DNA from: Apium graveolens
Lineage: Eukaryota > Streptophyta > Magnoliopsida > Apiales > Apiaceae
DNA length: 64,000 nucleotides
Direction of reading: 5' to 3'
NCBI RefSeq assembly: GCF_009905375.1
Contig: NW_027417114.1
Coordinates: 1-64,000, forward strand
The translations under genes and the position numbers were made by a program. The notes beneath the pieces are model-generated. The model was given only the letters and a program-made list of their open reading frames with translations. It searched no databases and was not told the DNA's origin. Below, one piece after another: positions 34,621 through 48,440 of this stretch; position 1 is the first letter of the stretch; every line of letters begins with the position of its first letter.

Positions 34621-35873
34621 TTTTAAATTGTTTTTTTATCTTAGTATCAATTTCGTATTACAAATTCAAATTTTTTCTTTTTGTAAAAATATAATTTAAT
34701 AAAGTCTGCTCCATGTATTATACAAACTAATTCGGTGTTGATTTACAAACATAAGTAAACAAGCATTCCTTTAATTTATTTTGTATTGTAAATAAAAGGA
34801 GATTCTATAAATTAAGTGGTAAGAATTGTAGAAAAAACTTAACTAGAAATAATATTTTCTCAAAAATTTTTAAATTTTATTTAGTGAAATTATATATAAA
34901 TTCCCTACTGACCTCAACTAATAAACCATAAAAAATTTGAAAAACCGATCTTAAGAAAGCCATATTTAAAAAGGCGCGAAGGTTCCTGAACATATATTTT
35001 ATTATAAAACTTTGCTTCTCTCCTAAAGAGAAAAAACTTGGATTTACTCAAATTTGGAATTTTGAAAATATCGAAATAATTTTTTTGATAGTTTTATTTT
35101 TCATCCAATTTTTTACACTAAAATATTTTGGGATAAAATTCTAAATCGGAAAAAATTCTACACATCTTTAATATATTTAAAGAAAATTTAACAAATGTAC
35201 ATTATTTTTCAAAGAAATGAAAAGTAATAAAATTAAGTTTTTTACATATATCTAATTCGGATGGGTTGTAATTTGCGCCATTCTTGGGCCTCAAAATTTT
35301 GTATAAAATCCAAATTCATTAGTTTTTTAGAAAAATCGATTTGATCTAAATTCTAAATATATAAATTTATTAAGGCACCCTTAACACTATAATTATTTTA
35401 ATTTGAAATGAACATTTATCTTTTTTAGTTGAAATAAATTAGTCAATTAAATTATAATTATTTTGTTCCCACTATGGCTTATAGGCTTTCTATTCTACCA
35501 AAATTTTATTTTTGTTTGCTAATACAACCTATAATATTTCTCACTTTGTAAGTCAAGAGTTATTATTACTATTTAAGCAAGCAAAATAACTTCTAATTGG
35601 ATTTATATTCTTGAACCTAGATAATCCATCAAGAAACTAACAATTCATATTTTCAATAGAATTACTCAGACCAAAATTCAAGACTTGTTCCACTAAAACC
35701 AAGTCTTAACAACACTTTAAATACTCATTTAAATTTGATAAAATTTATATAAAAATAAGTCAACAAAAAAAGATGCAAATCAATGCAAGAAGTAGTGTTT
35801 AAGATATAGTAAGCCTACTATAGACCACGGCAGATGAAGCATGTTTTTTACATAGTATTTAGCATAAAATGAT
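34621..35873. repeat. AT-rich flank and R repeat after B1
   Basis: No gene is seen. This R copy lacks the segment between CACCCTTAACACTAT and TTGAAATGAACATTT that is present after B2 (about 60035-60100). Confidence 0.65.
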
Positions 35874-36629
35874 TTAGAAATAATAGTTGGTGCCATCACT
35901 ATTGGGGAATTCAGAGGATGGAATCATTGTCATGTTGTTCTCCAAGTATGCAGAAGGAGCAGTAACCCCACTTCCAAGTTGTACCAAGTAACCAACATCC
36001 TTAAGAATCATCTCCATACCAGTAAGACAACCTATCACTTGCAACTACAAAAAACACCCCTAAGTTTATAGTAGAATATTTATAAATATTTCATTATTTT
36101 TCGAAATGGTTAGTAAGAGGTAAATAGAGAGAAAATATTTATAACTTCTCTAGTTTATGAGTGATTGTGTGGTCTTAGCAAAACGAAGTAGGATACAAGG
36201 TTATGGCTCATATTATGAATTTGACATAGTTTTGTTAAAGCTTCTCAAAGAGAATTGAGGAACTAACATATTTCACTATTAATCTTGTCTCTGGTCAGTA
36301 TGTAGATGCAACAAAATCTATAACATTTAATATAAGAAATGACAATATATCTCATTTAGATTTCTCACATGATCTATCCTTGAATCCTTTCATGCTACTT
36401 TATTAAGTCCAAGCCATAAGATCCACTTGTATCATTCTATGCCCTACTAATAACTTCTCAACTATAAATGTAAGCAGGTACCATAACCGCAGTAACAATA
36501 TGACTAATATGACTAAACTGTTCATCTTTCTCACTGCAGTTTTTCAGCCCCCAGGCCTCCACAACGAACGTGTGATATGAACATATAGTCACACAATATC
36601 CAAAAATGTAAAATAGAGATGAGCACAGA
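35874..36629 (-). pseudogene. 3' fragment of gene X after B1, cut by LTR element
   Basis: The terminal exon 36044-35874 is open. The upstream block 36569-36351 has lost both splice sites: acceptor AG to AC, and donor GT to AT. At 36629/36630 homology to gene X ends in AGA and truncated LTR sequence begins. Exactly the same junction occurs at 61320/61321. Confidence 0.6.
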
Positions 36630-36923
36630 GATTTAGTGTTTGACTGAGTTTTTCAAATACATAACTACACCTATTATTAAATTCTAGTGATAAAATAAAT
36701 ATATATTAAATTAAAATTATTCACATATAAATTAAAACAATTTTTTTAACCTTACTTAAATATTTTAGATAACTAGAAATGTTTATTTTTAATATAAAAA
36801 TACGCGTCTTTAGATTTAATAACAAATCTATATAATAAAATATTATTTTCCTTATATAACCAAATAATTAAAAATGCAAAAAATGTATATATATATATAA
36901 TTACAAAAATCATGGTTATTACA
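36630..36923 (-). mobile_element. Truncated 3' LTR, minimal LTR element copy 2
   Basis: Only the first 294 bp of the LTR in element orientation remain, starting TGTAATAACC at 36923 and stopping at GATTTAGTGTTTGACTGAG. The rest of the 3' LTR is gone. Confidence 0.78.
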
Positions 36924-37136
36924 TTCTACCCTCCTTAAAAAAATTAGGTCCCCAAATTTAAACATACCAAAAACATTTAATGATACCAAAAATATTTCTG
37001 CATCTAGAAAGTCAGAAAATATTTAACCAAAAAAAAATAAAAGTAGTTTTTTTTGGAAATAGAAATAACTAAACTCATAACTGGTTAAGCCTAAAAGGGT
37101 AGTCTAGAGAAGCTAACCTAGGCTCTGAATACCAAC
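36924..37136 (-). mobile_element. Internal region (PBS + PPT), minimal LTR element copy 2
   Basis: It is 213 bp long. The primer-binding site is best seen here: TTGGTATTCAGAGCCTAGG on the minus strand, one inserted T away from the initiator tRNA-Met form. The polypurine tract AAGGAGGGTAGAA abuts the truncated LTR. No coding sequence is present. Confidence 0.82.
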
Positions 37137-39100
37137 GGTAATACCCCAACTTTTCACAAAATAGTTATACTTAAATATTCAGCTAAAACTCCAAATTAAA
37201 TCCATAATAAGAATAAGTTTCTAGTTTTTCATAAATTTCTAAAATCGCAGATAGAAATAAAATCATCTAAGCTCAAAATAAAGCAAATTTTGGGAGACGG
37301 AGCTCCAATACAAACATAATCACTAAAATATTGTTCCAAAGCATCCACCTTTAAGATGCTGCAAAAGCTAAGCACCTAAAAATTTGTGAGTAATGAGCCA
37401 AGAGCCCAGCAAGAAAACAGTTCTACACTAGTGGATCAAGTATCATAATTTTATAAAATAAAAATCATTTTCCGAAATCCATATGACATAAGATATAAAA
37501 TTCCACACCTGGCCACAAATACCTGGTGACACAGTTCATAATTTGTGTGAATAATGGCCCCCTTAATGAGAGAGTGTGCTCTCCCGAAGCCATTCCCTAG
37601 TAAGCCCCTTAATGAGAGAGTGTGCTCTCCCGAAGCCATCATAAGTAGCACTCCCTAGTAAGCTATCAAAAACGCTAGTTCCGGAACTATACGCAATTAC
37701 TAACTGGTTCATAAGTTAGAGCTCACTCGGAATTCTTATTTGTAAAACAGGGTACTTGATCCATAAATTTTAAAACAAAAGAAGTGCAAAAATATTAAAA
37801 AGATTTTAAATTAAATAAAGTATGAAGAGTTAACTTACGTTAATACCAATATCTGCCAAATTATGTTGCGAAAATGAACCTAGACATACACACATACACT
37901 TAATATAATAATCAGAATGTTAACATGTACATCCCACTAAACTAACCACACTTTAACTTTATAAAGCTTAACCCATAATAACAATTAAATGTCATTACAA
38001 GTAACAAAATAAATTCATATTGACATATAAATACGACCATTCTCATATAATAGTTCAAAATAGTGTACCGACAAATAAAAAAAACTCAACACTTAAATAC
38101 ATTATATATAATAATAATAAATCAATTATATATAAACTATTTAAATTCATAATAAAATAGATGTACATTTAATATTTACTATCTATATAATCCTTAAAAT
38201 AAAGTAACAAAGATAAATAAAATAGGTAACATATGCTTATGATTATGAAAGTGGACAAAATATAAATATTGGTGTATAAAATTTTCATAACCTTACCTGT
38301 GAAAATATCATTATACAAAATAAGTATAATCAATTTAATAAATGAGCATATATTTAATTGGTGCACTAATCTAAATGCATATCTAAATCAAACATATATT
38401 TAACATATAACATATGAATTATTATGCATGCACAAAACACATAATTATAAACATAAATTTATGCATTAAATATTTGAAAAAAAAATGGTTATTATTAACT
38501 AAAACATTTAATAATCAACATCAAAGTAAATGATTAAATTAAGTAAACTATAATGTTATACAAATAACCATGGAACTAAATAATAAAAAAAACTAATAAC
38601 AAGTGAATTAGAATAGTGATACATAAGTTCACAAAAATGTAATTTAATTATATATATATATATAGAAGTATGCAATAAACATGTAAAATACATAAATAAA
38701 AATATAGGAAATACAACATACCAGAAAAGAGAAAACGTTATACAGACATAAAATGATATGTAATAGCCTATTTATACACAAGTTGGTTGACTGAGTTTTT
38801 CAAATACACATAACACGTACTAATAAATATACACAACATAACTACACCTATTATTAAATTCTAGTGATAAAATAAATATATATTAAATTAAAATTATGTA
38901 CATATAAATTAAAACAATTTTTTTAACCTTACTTAAATATTTTAGATAACTAGAAATGTTTATTTTTAATATAAAATTATGCGTCTTTAGATGTAATAAC
39001 AAATCTATATAATAAAATATTATTTTTCTTATATAACCAAATAATTAAAAATGCGAAAAATTTATATATATATATAATTACAAAAATCATGGTTATTACA
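37137..39100 (-). mobile_element. 5' LTR, minimal LTR element copy 2 (1964 bp)
   Basis: The terminal base of the primer-side end is changed (GGTAATACCCC in place of TGTAATACCCC on the plus strand). The other end, GGTTATTACA, is intact. Near 37560-37650 a segment of about 53 bp containing CTTAATGAGAGAGTGTGCTC is tandemly duplicated relative to copies 1 and 3. Confidence 0.8.
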
Positions 39101-39485
39101 AAATTGATCATTGATGAAGATATCCTACAAATTGATGTTCTTTTACTTAAAAAGTTTAGAAATATGGGTTATATAGACTTCAAAAAAAATGTTTTAGAAA
39201 AAAAGGCTCTGCTTCCTCCAACTTTATTTTGATAAGAGGAATTAAAGAAAGAATTATGGCAATGAGTCAAGGTATGGGAAAATTACAAGTCAAAGATCAA
39301 GTGCTATAATTGTGATGAAGTCAGACACTTTGCTGCTCATTCAGAAAGGGAAAGGCTAAGAAGAAGCAAGCCTTGATCAGCAAGAAGAAGAATTGAAGCA
39401 AGTTTTGACGAGAAGAACAATTGGGATGATACATTACAAGAGTACAAACTATGCTCACAAAAAATTGCATAATGTTCTATTATAA
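39101..39485 (+). pseudogene. Gag-like relic with zinc knuckle, copy 2
   Basis: It matches 3394-3780, including the KCYNCDEVRHFAAHS knuckle with its missing fourth ligand. It has a few base-pair losses after ATTGATCAT. It is interrupted by stops. Confidence 0.52.
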
Positions 39486-41267
39486 AGGGCTTTTCTTAAT
39501 TTTAGGTAAAAGTTACAAAATAAACTAATGGAGATTAAATAATTTAAACATGTATATTTTATTTTATGGAATGATATTATCTTCTTAAACTAACACTGTT
39601 GAACAATCAACTTTTGGAAATTTATATGAATTATTCATAGTAAAGTCAATATTTATTTAAATTGAAATGATATCAATAGTGTAAATTTTTGTTTATGATT
39701 TTCTTGCTAATAAAATATGTTAAACACATTATTGAGACGTCATTTTAAGGATAAAATAAAGAACATGAACTCATAAATTGTTATGATAAAAACAAACACA
39801 TTATTCTCAAATCTACTTACTCAAATTTACAAGGAAAATACAATATTGTAAAAAAATAAAACTTAAATAATCATCATAAACATATTTATGTGAAGATAAA
39901 ATATGTAAATATGGTTAATCTTGAATTATAATGTAACTTATATAAAATATGTAAATGTCAAGATTAATGAATACTGATATATCTTTTATAAAAAAATACA
40001 CAACATTAATAAATGAATAAGAAAATAATTTATATACTGAATATGAAAAAAAATTATTTTATCTTTATCGCCTCCCAACAACACCTATTATTTTACAAAA
40101 AATATAAATTTAAACAATTCGATAAAAATAATGAACAATTATCCGGTATCCAATTTAAAGTCCAATTATATAACACCTAAATTGACTAATTATTATTGAA
40201 TGAATATATGTAAATAAGGTACTTAATATTGATAAATGATATATAAAAATACATTATATTTAGTGTCAAATATAAACCATAAAAAATTTGAAAAACTCGT
40301 CTGATTCGATCTTAAGAAAGTCATATTTAAAAAGGCCCGAAGCTGCTTGAATATCTATTTTATTATAAAACTTTGCTTCTCTCCTAAAGAGAAAAAACTT
40401 GGATTTACACAAATTTGGAATTTTAAAAATATCGAAAAAAAAATTTGATAGTTTTATTTTTCATCCAATTTTGTACACTAAAATATTTTGGGATAAATTC
40501 TAAATGGGAAACAATTCTACACATTTTTAATATATTAAAAGAAAATTTAACAAATGTACATTATTTTTTGAAGAAATGAAAAGTAATAAAATTAAGTTTT
40601 TTACATATATCTAATTCGGAAGTGCAGTAATTTGCGCCATTTTTGGCCCTCAAAATTTTGTATAAAAATCCAAATTCAATAGTTTTTTAGAAAAATTGAT
40701 TTGATCCAAATTCTAAATATGTAAATTAATAAAGCCACCCTTAACACTATTTAATTTATCTTTATTAAAATTATTAAATATTTATCTTTTAAGTTTAAAT
40801 GAATATTTATCTTTTTTAGTTGAAATAAATTAGTCAATTAAATTATAATTATTATGTTCCCACTATGGCTTATTGGCTTTCTATTCTACCAAAATTTTAT
40901 ATTTGTTTGCTAATAGAACCTATAATATTTCTCACTTTGTAAGTCAAGAGTTATTATTGGTATTTAAGCAAGCAAAATAACTTTTAATTGGATTTATCTT
41001 CTTGTACCTAGATAATCCATCAAGAAACTAACAATTCATGTTTTCAATAGAATTGGTGGGACCAAAATTCAAGACTTGTTCCACTGAAACCAAGTAGTCC
41101 TAACAACACTTTAAATACTCATTTAAATTTGATAAAATTTACATAAAAATAAGTCAACAAAGAAACATACAAATCAATACAAGAAGCAGTGTTTAAGATA
41201 TAGCAAGTCTACTATAGACCAACCCACATGAAGCATGTTTTTTATATAGTATTTAGCATAAAATGAT
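39486..41267. repeat. AT-rich leader and R repeat of A3
   Basis: It is equivalent to 3781-5517 and 15350-17242. No gene is seen. It contains one complete R repeat (from about 40275). Confidence 0.7.
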
Positions 41268-44200
41268 TTAGAAATAGTAATAGTTGCAGCAATCACTAAT
41301 GGGGAATTCAGAGGATTGAATTATTGGCATGTTGTTCTCCAAGTATGCAAGAGCAGCAACCCCACTTCCAAGTTGTACCAAGTAACCAACATCCTTAAGA
41401 ATCATCTCCATACTAGTAAGACAGCCTATCACTTGCAACTACAAAAAACACCGGTAAGTTTATAGTAGAATATTTATAAATATTTCATTGTTTTTCGAAA
41501 TGGTTAGTAAGAGGTAAATAGTGAGAAAATATTTATAACTTGTCTCGTTTATGAGTGATTGTGTAGTCTTAGCAAAAGGAAGTAGGGTACAAGGTTATGG
41601 CTCATATTATGGATTTGACATAGTTTTGTTAAAGCTTCTCAAAGAGAATTGAGGAACTAACATATTTTACTATTAATCTTGTTCTGGTCAATATGTAGAT
41701 GCAACAAAATCTATAACATTGAATATATGAAATGACAATATACCTCATTTAGATTTCTCACATGATCTATCCTCGAATCCTTTCATGCTACTTTATTAAG
41801 TCCAAGCCGTAAGATCCAGTTGTATCATTCTATGCCCTTCTAATAACTTCTCAACTATCAATGTAAGCAGGTACCATAACCGCAGTAACAATATGACTAA
41901 TATGATTAAACCGTTCATCTTTCTCAGTGCAGTTTTTCAGCCCCCAGGCCTCCACAACAAACCTGTGATATGAACATATAGTCACACAATATCCAAAAAT
42001 GTAAAATAGAGATGAGCACAGAATAATCCGATTCTTAAAATTCTGTAAGCAATTAGATGATGAAATAAAAATCGACTACAATTAAAATCATTGCACTTGT
42101 AATTCTTAAATCATCTATAAACTGAACTGGTTTGTAATATTTACATTGTATCTACAAATAATTGTTTTAACATGTTTCCACTTTCAATGCATCTCACAAA
42201 GAATACATAATCAAACAAAAAATATTTTCACTGTTTTGCTTAAGCTGCATACAAGAATAAAGCATTTAACTTGTTATTGTTGCAAGGGGAGTGTGCCTTA
42301 CTATTACGTTATCAAGTCTTTCCTCGAATATTAGATCAAGTGATGCCTGAGACCAGATAAAAGTTGAATGGAACGAGTACAAAATCTCGTGTTCAATTTG
42401 CTTCACCTATTTGGCTCTCATTACAAAAGCAACTCATGACTTCTTGTTTATATATAAAAATAATGTATAAGACTCTGTGTTAGGAGGGTTAGGAGGGTCA
42501 GATATATTTCAACTTATAAAGTGAATTCAATAATTATTGTAGTTTGCTAGAATCAAGAATATATGATCACATTTTGTATAATACAACTTATGTATTATAG
42601 CCACTATCAGATATTGTGGCTTATGAATTTTTGCACATAAAATTATATAATAACACTATGTTAAATCGTAGAAATATATAAAAACACTTTCCAAGATAAT
42701 CAAAAATTAATAACTTTCCGTTCTTTGAGAACAACTTTGTCATCAATATCACCAACACCAAAAAAATGCTTCATGTACCAATGAATCATCATTCTTTGGA
42801 GCAGACCTTGACGCTTAATGATATATAATGATATGGCTACATGGTAACGTTTTCTCCAAAAACTTTATCAAAATATCCACAATTTATTTAAGTTCCTCCT
42901 TAAGAGAATAGTAATGTGTGATATGATAGCTGAGTAATGGTATTTGATTTCTTAAACCTTAAATCTAATAAATATGGTTAACAATATGGAAATTAAAATT
43001 AATTTAAATTTAAAATAAATAAGAAAATAGTAGAGATGATAGAAACATTACAATTTTCCTGGTATTTTAGTGGATTATAGAGTGTTGTATACATGTATGT
43101 CTCAATACATGGAGGCTCTAATTTTTTATAATGTAGTACTTTGCAATGGAGAAATTTGATCAAAATTAAAGAGTGGTTATTAATTAGAGAGACACATTGT
43201 GTTCAATTTAGTTTTACTTACACATATTTCTCAATAAATCAATTCTATGTTAAAATCCTTTTTATCCATATAATTAACAAATTGAGTTCTAGTCGGGGAT
43301 ACTTGAATCTCGTACATGGTAAAAAGGAGAAAATAAAGTGTACCAAAGTTTTTTAAGTTGTAAAAGAGAACTTTAATCATTATATCAATAAATATCCATT
43401 CCAACCTATCTTATGCCTTAAAATATCAATTCTTAACCTAGCCAGGCCCTTTTTTCCCTTGTGACTTCAAAGCAATCATTGTATTATGAGCTAATAGCCT
43501 CCCTTCATTAAAAACACTCTGTTTGTTAGATACTGTCTAGATTAAACATAGTTTAAACTTATTCACCACCACCTTCGACGGTATGCGCATCACAACATTA
43601 TAAAAATAGATAGGTCGAAGATCTTCCATATGTTTCAGTTGTTTAACCTTAGGAATAAGACATACAAGCCTACGATTTAGTTCCCTTAGCCCATGTCGTG
43701 TATCAAAGAAAATCTGACAAAATAGAACAACATATCTTTTAAAAATATTTCAATACGTATGAAAAATGCCGGGTTCGACCCATGTGGATCTAGTGAGTTG
43801 TATTGATGCATGAACAAGACTACATTCTTAACTTCCTCCTCCCTAATAGGTACTATGACGTACTGATTGTGAAATAATAATTAAAAAAAGTTTGCAAAAA
43901 GGGTAAAATTTGACACGACCTTAATCGAATAACCATATATCAAACAAAACGGTAAAATATGACAGAAATTTAAACAACTTACCCGAGCAGAAACAAAACC
44001 ATATAAAGCCATAGGAAAAAACATATGTGTGTGTACTATCCAACTAAATCATAGTGGAAGACATATAGATATGGAGACCATAACAAGGAATATCATATAT
44101 GCATGTCCCATAATTACAGTATACCTTTTTATCTTGTCATGGTTTCAATATTTTTGTTTATAACTATGAGCCAGAGCCAAAGCAACCAAATCGAAATGTT

Positions 44201-44868
44201 CCTCCAGACTCTGATATTTTACTTTGAGCAGAAGATGCTTTTTTGATGAGTCGATTTGATCCATGTTTGTGGAGAAACCACCCTGCAAAGAGAAAGTCAG
44301 GTACCGAGATTTGTAAATAACAATCTGAGAATCTCAGATTGAAATTTAATTTAATTGCTTATCACCAAATGATAAGGAGTTGATAAAAAAGAGCACAAAA
44401 TATTTTACCTATCCAAGGGAATCCATGTTATAAAAGATGGCAACCTTTCCACTTTTGCTAACTTGATACATTTCCCTGTAGTAGGTAGCAAGGTCATAGT
44501 TGCAGATCAATGTCCTCCACCAATACTATAGATGTCATTTTCTTCGTTATTTGTATTAATAACATATCGCCTCTCCAACCTTGAACTATTCTTGTTATCG
44601 ACACTTGTTGTATCTCTTCTTTCAAGACATTTGTTCTCACTTCCCGTAGCTCGGGTCATCTTCTCACAATTTTCTTTTATCTTTTTCTAAAATGAAAACA
44701 GTAAAAAAAATTATAAGATGTGAATTATAATAACACTTTCTTAATTGATTCTTAATAAACAATTATACAAATACCTTTATATGACCTAGGCGATTGGACA
44801 CAAGTTTTTTATTTAACGAGTCAATATATAATAAAACATCTGAAATTTCTTCTTTGTAGTACTTCATT
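41268..44868 (-). pseudogene. Gene X, A3 copy (best preserved)
   Basis: Exons: 44868-44775 (MKYYKEEISDVLLYIDSLNK..., 31 codons, intact), 44686-44526 (polar exon, open), 44525-44409 (YWWRTLIYNYDLATYYREMY; TAG just before donor GT), 44282-44125 (GGFSTNMDQIDSS..., 158 nt, open), 42421-42266 (HEILYSFHSTFIWSQ, one TAG near its start), 41962-41744 (FVVEAWGLKNCTEKDERFNH then ISHIVTAVMVPAYIDS and a stop), and 41438-41268 (56 codons plus TAA). If the TAG at the end of the WWRTL exon was once CAG, it would join in frame to GGFSTNMD across a normal CAG/GT donor. Two frame breaks remain, so I call it a pseudogene, with alternative splicing as the other possibility. Confidence 0.5.
43170..43780 (-). pseudogene. 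LINE reverse transcriptase fragment, A3
   Basis: It has the same relic blocks (LIPKVKQLKHMEDLRPI, EGRLLAHNT, DRLEW) and orientation as the other modules. Confidence 0.78.
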
Positions 44869-45519
44869 CTATAAAGATTAACAAACTATTAGAACATGGA
44901 ACGAACAAAAAGTCCAAAAAACAAATTCTACTTTTACAACGACAAGTGATACCTTACAATTTCATACAACTGTCATTCCAAACAAATCCCATTACAACTC
45001 AGAACTGATAATAAGACACGATTGACACATAAATATAATTTAATAAAAAAACCCCTAATTAACAAATAGTGTAACATCCATAAAAGATCCCAAACACAAA
45101 ATAACATAGAAACATGAAAGCAAGGAGGTAAATTAAACAATAATTAACAATAATCAACCAAATTTAATCTTCTCCTAAATTAAATTTAGTGAATTGAAAG
45201 AACTTTAGGAAAGATGATTTGGGGAAAAAAATACATTCCGTTCAAGGTTTAATCTTTTCCGAGATTTAATCTTCTTGGAGCTTTAGTCTTTACAAAAATT
45301 TAATATTCAGTGTTTGAGAGAAATATTTCAGCAAAGATTTAATCTTTCATCGCAGTGGAGATTGTTTGACAGTCTGTGTTTTTTTGTTTATTTAATAGAC
45401 AGCCGGGAAAATAATTTCAGCAAGCCCGCTCACAAGTTTTGAACAAGACAGCCTAGCTTTTCGGCCCAAATCTCTGATCTTCTGTAACGATTATATAATG
45501 TATTGCAATAACATGTATT
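44869..45519 (-). promoter_or_regulatory. Upstream region of gene X, A3
   Basis: The candidate small LYEIV exon and the GATTTAATCTT motif cluster (about 45160-45350) are present as in A1. No other feature is recognised. Confidence 0.3.
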
Positions 45520-46479
45520 TGTAACGACCTCGAAATTTTGTTGATTCAGTTGCAATATTTTTAAAATCCCTTGCAATAGACATGAAATCACCTTTCACCA
45601 GCAACGTTTTTTGGATGGTTTTAAAAATATGGTTGCGAAAGCAATTCTATGGTATAGTGAACTAAACCTTGTATAACCATTATTCATCTAATACCTGATA
45701 CTCCTACAGGCTGGAAGTTATTCTCATACATACCCTGATATACTCTGGTGATATTTATGAATTAGTTTATGCCCCGAAATAAATGTTTTATCAATTTTAA
45801 TTATGATTCTGTTTTATTGAATTACAATATTTATCATGTTGAATTGTTATAGAATTGGATAGGTTTCTAAATATGGCACAGATTCGTGGTCAGACCAGAT
45901 TGGTGGTCATATTAGGCCAATGTGTGCCTTGGATCCAGTATAGAGAACAGAGATGTGTGCCTTAATCCGATTAGTGTGTCACTGATCAGCAGCCTAACCT
46001 TGGTTTTAAACTTAAAAATGAATATCCAATTCTAATAATTACTTAACAAGGAACTAGATTCCTATGAATCATTTCAATTGATCATTGTTAACACCCGGTT
46101 ATTATTATTATAACTTCCTGAGCTAGTTAGCTAACCCTTGTGAATCTGTTTAAGTCATTCTATAGTTAAAATAGAAATTATTGGTAACGTGGATCCCCAG
46201 TCCAGTATGCGATCTAGGATTCCCGGTTGAGTTGGATCGAGCTAGTTTGAGTTATGCAAGTTTGTAAGAATAATTTCATTTTCATTTGTAAGTTAAACTA
46301 GTTGGGATTTGGTATGACGTAATAAAAGTCAAGGTTGTGGTTGGTTTCTCATAGTTTAACCTATTGTGATCCGTGGTTGCGTAAATAAGGGTAATTGCAT
46401 ATAATATTTCATATACAGGTTTATATAATATGTGTGTTGTCAACCCCAAACTTCTGATTCGGGTTTGGAGGGCGTCAGA
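45520..46479. mobile_element. Solo LTR, A3 (960 bp)
   Basis: It starts TGTAACGACCTCG. The terminal CA is mutated (GGGCGTCAGA). It has the same position and content as in A2. Confidence 0.63.
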
Positions 46480-46693
46480 ACCACCCTCTCTAAGCTAAAT
46501 CAACTACTAATATTACCTAATATACAATAAGTACTACCACTAAAATTACCAACAATGCTACCATAAATTGCCAATACTAAGACTAACCAATATAACATCA
46601 ATGCTACCACCTGTAATATCATAATTAAACTGGCCATAAATGGAACTACTTAAGCTAGCACGAACTTCAACACCAACACTAATAATACCACCA

Positions 46694-47960
46694 CTAAGCT
46701 ACCAATACGAAAACTAAGCTACCACCAATGCCACCACCAATGCCACTACTAAGACTAACCAATATAACATCAATGCTACCACCTGTAATACTATAATTAA
46801 ACTTGCCATAAATGGAACTGCTTAAGCTAGCACGAACTTCAACACCAACACCAATAATACCACCACCAATTCTCCTGCAAAGATTACCGCTTTTAATGCC
46901 ACCAATTGCACTAATAAGAGCACCAAGACCAATGGCACCATCAATGCCAGCAAATCCACTACTAATATTATCGTTTCTGGTACCACCAATGTAACCACTA
47001 AAGATGCTAGTCATGCTGCCACCAATCCCACTATTAAAACTACCCAATATACCACCAATGATACTACAACTTATGCCATTATTAAATTTACCACCAATGA
47101 TACTCCTTAAGTTAGCACGAACTTTACCACCAACAATCCCACCACCAATTCCACTCCTAAGATTACGACTATTAGTGCCACCAATTGGACTAGTAAAATT
47201 ACCACCATCAGTGACACGACCAACAATATTACTACTGGATTAAAGAATAATCAGAACTCTATACTTTTCAAAGAGTTACAGATCTATAGAAGTTACTAAG
47301 CAACGGGTTCTAGTGAGGCTGAAAATGGTGACCCTACCAATTCATGTATTGAAAATATAAGTTCTTCCAACACTAAAAAATTTCCCAAACAAAGGCTACA
47401 TCTCTATCAAGTAAGAAATCTCATTTTCAACCATGTGTGTTATGAAATGAAGTTAAAAAGTGATGGGGCTTCGTTAGATGGGAAACTCCTAATATAAGTA
47501 AACTTCGTGTTTTATTAGGTCAATAAAGAGTAATTTAGAGTTGTTTGTCTTATATACATTAGAAAAAAATACACCCCACATAGATCCACTTGTACTATCT
47601 GCATTTATATTAATAATATATATTGGCATGGTAAAAGTTAAAGAATAATAAATAAACCTGACACCGTACATTGATGAAGAGAAAGGGAAGGCACTTGGAG
47701 CATTTTCTTCATTGTTTTTGGAACTTGTTGCAAGTAGGAAGAAAAATATAATTCCTGTGAAAATGTCTCTAAAGTAAGGTCATACATAAACATAAAATAA
47801 ATTTAATAGTATAATTCAACAAATATGAACATAAAATATAAATAATTTGTGGGCTTCTTTTCTATAAATTTTCATTTTTTTCATATATCATGTATTTGAT
47901 TATTTATGAGGAACAAAAAAAATTACGACAAATGTAACTGTTTTTTTCTAACCTTGACAT
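46694..47960 (-). CDS. Secreted glycine-rich protein, A3 copy (219 aa, three exons)
   Basis: Exons: 47960-47953 (ATGTCAAG), 47768-47658 (donor CAG/GTTTATT) and 47234-46694, totalling 660 nt in frame. Replacements relative to A1 are conservative: FFFLLA in the signal-peptide core, one G to R in the first GGV block, and F for V near the C-terminus. With A1, B1 and B2 it is one of four copies that keep both start codon and frame. Confidence 0.6.
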
Positions 47961-48364
47961 ATAATCTTGAAAGGATAATTCTTGACATAGAGGTCATGTA
48001 AAAACAAATACAAGTGACTGTAAATCTACATACATATATACAAGGAAAATGGGATACTTATTTTAGTGTTTGATTTCTACCAAAAGTTTGTGCAAATAAC
48101 ACATATGAAAAGAAAATGAAGATACATGGAAATATAAATTATTACCTTAACTTTGTTAAACAACATCAATTCATGATAACCTGTAAACCTTATCCACTTA
48201 GTCCTCCACCAATTCATTTGATTAGTGGTCGGCCAATTCATTTGGAGATGTGTTTAACTTTAGAGAAGCAAACACTCTTTCATAGAAAATACAAATAACT
48301 CCAAAACACTATTTCATGGCCATGTACAAATTCATTTTGTTTGTAAGGCGGCGGGCTTGTGCTG

Positions 48365-48440
48365 ATATTAGGGTTTTACCTACCTTTTTAATATCCTATA
48401 TTTTGCAGGCCCAATTGTAAATCATGGGTTTGAATGGGCG
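48365..48440 (-). promoter_or_regulatory. Candidate promoter of glycine-rich gene, A3
   Basis: The telo-box AAACCCTA is at 48376-48369. A site II core TGGGCC is retained at about 48413-48408. The palindromic TGGGCCCA is lost here (GGGCGC). Confidence 0.4.
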
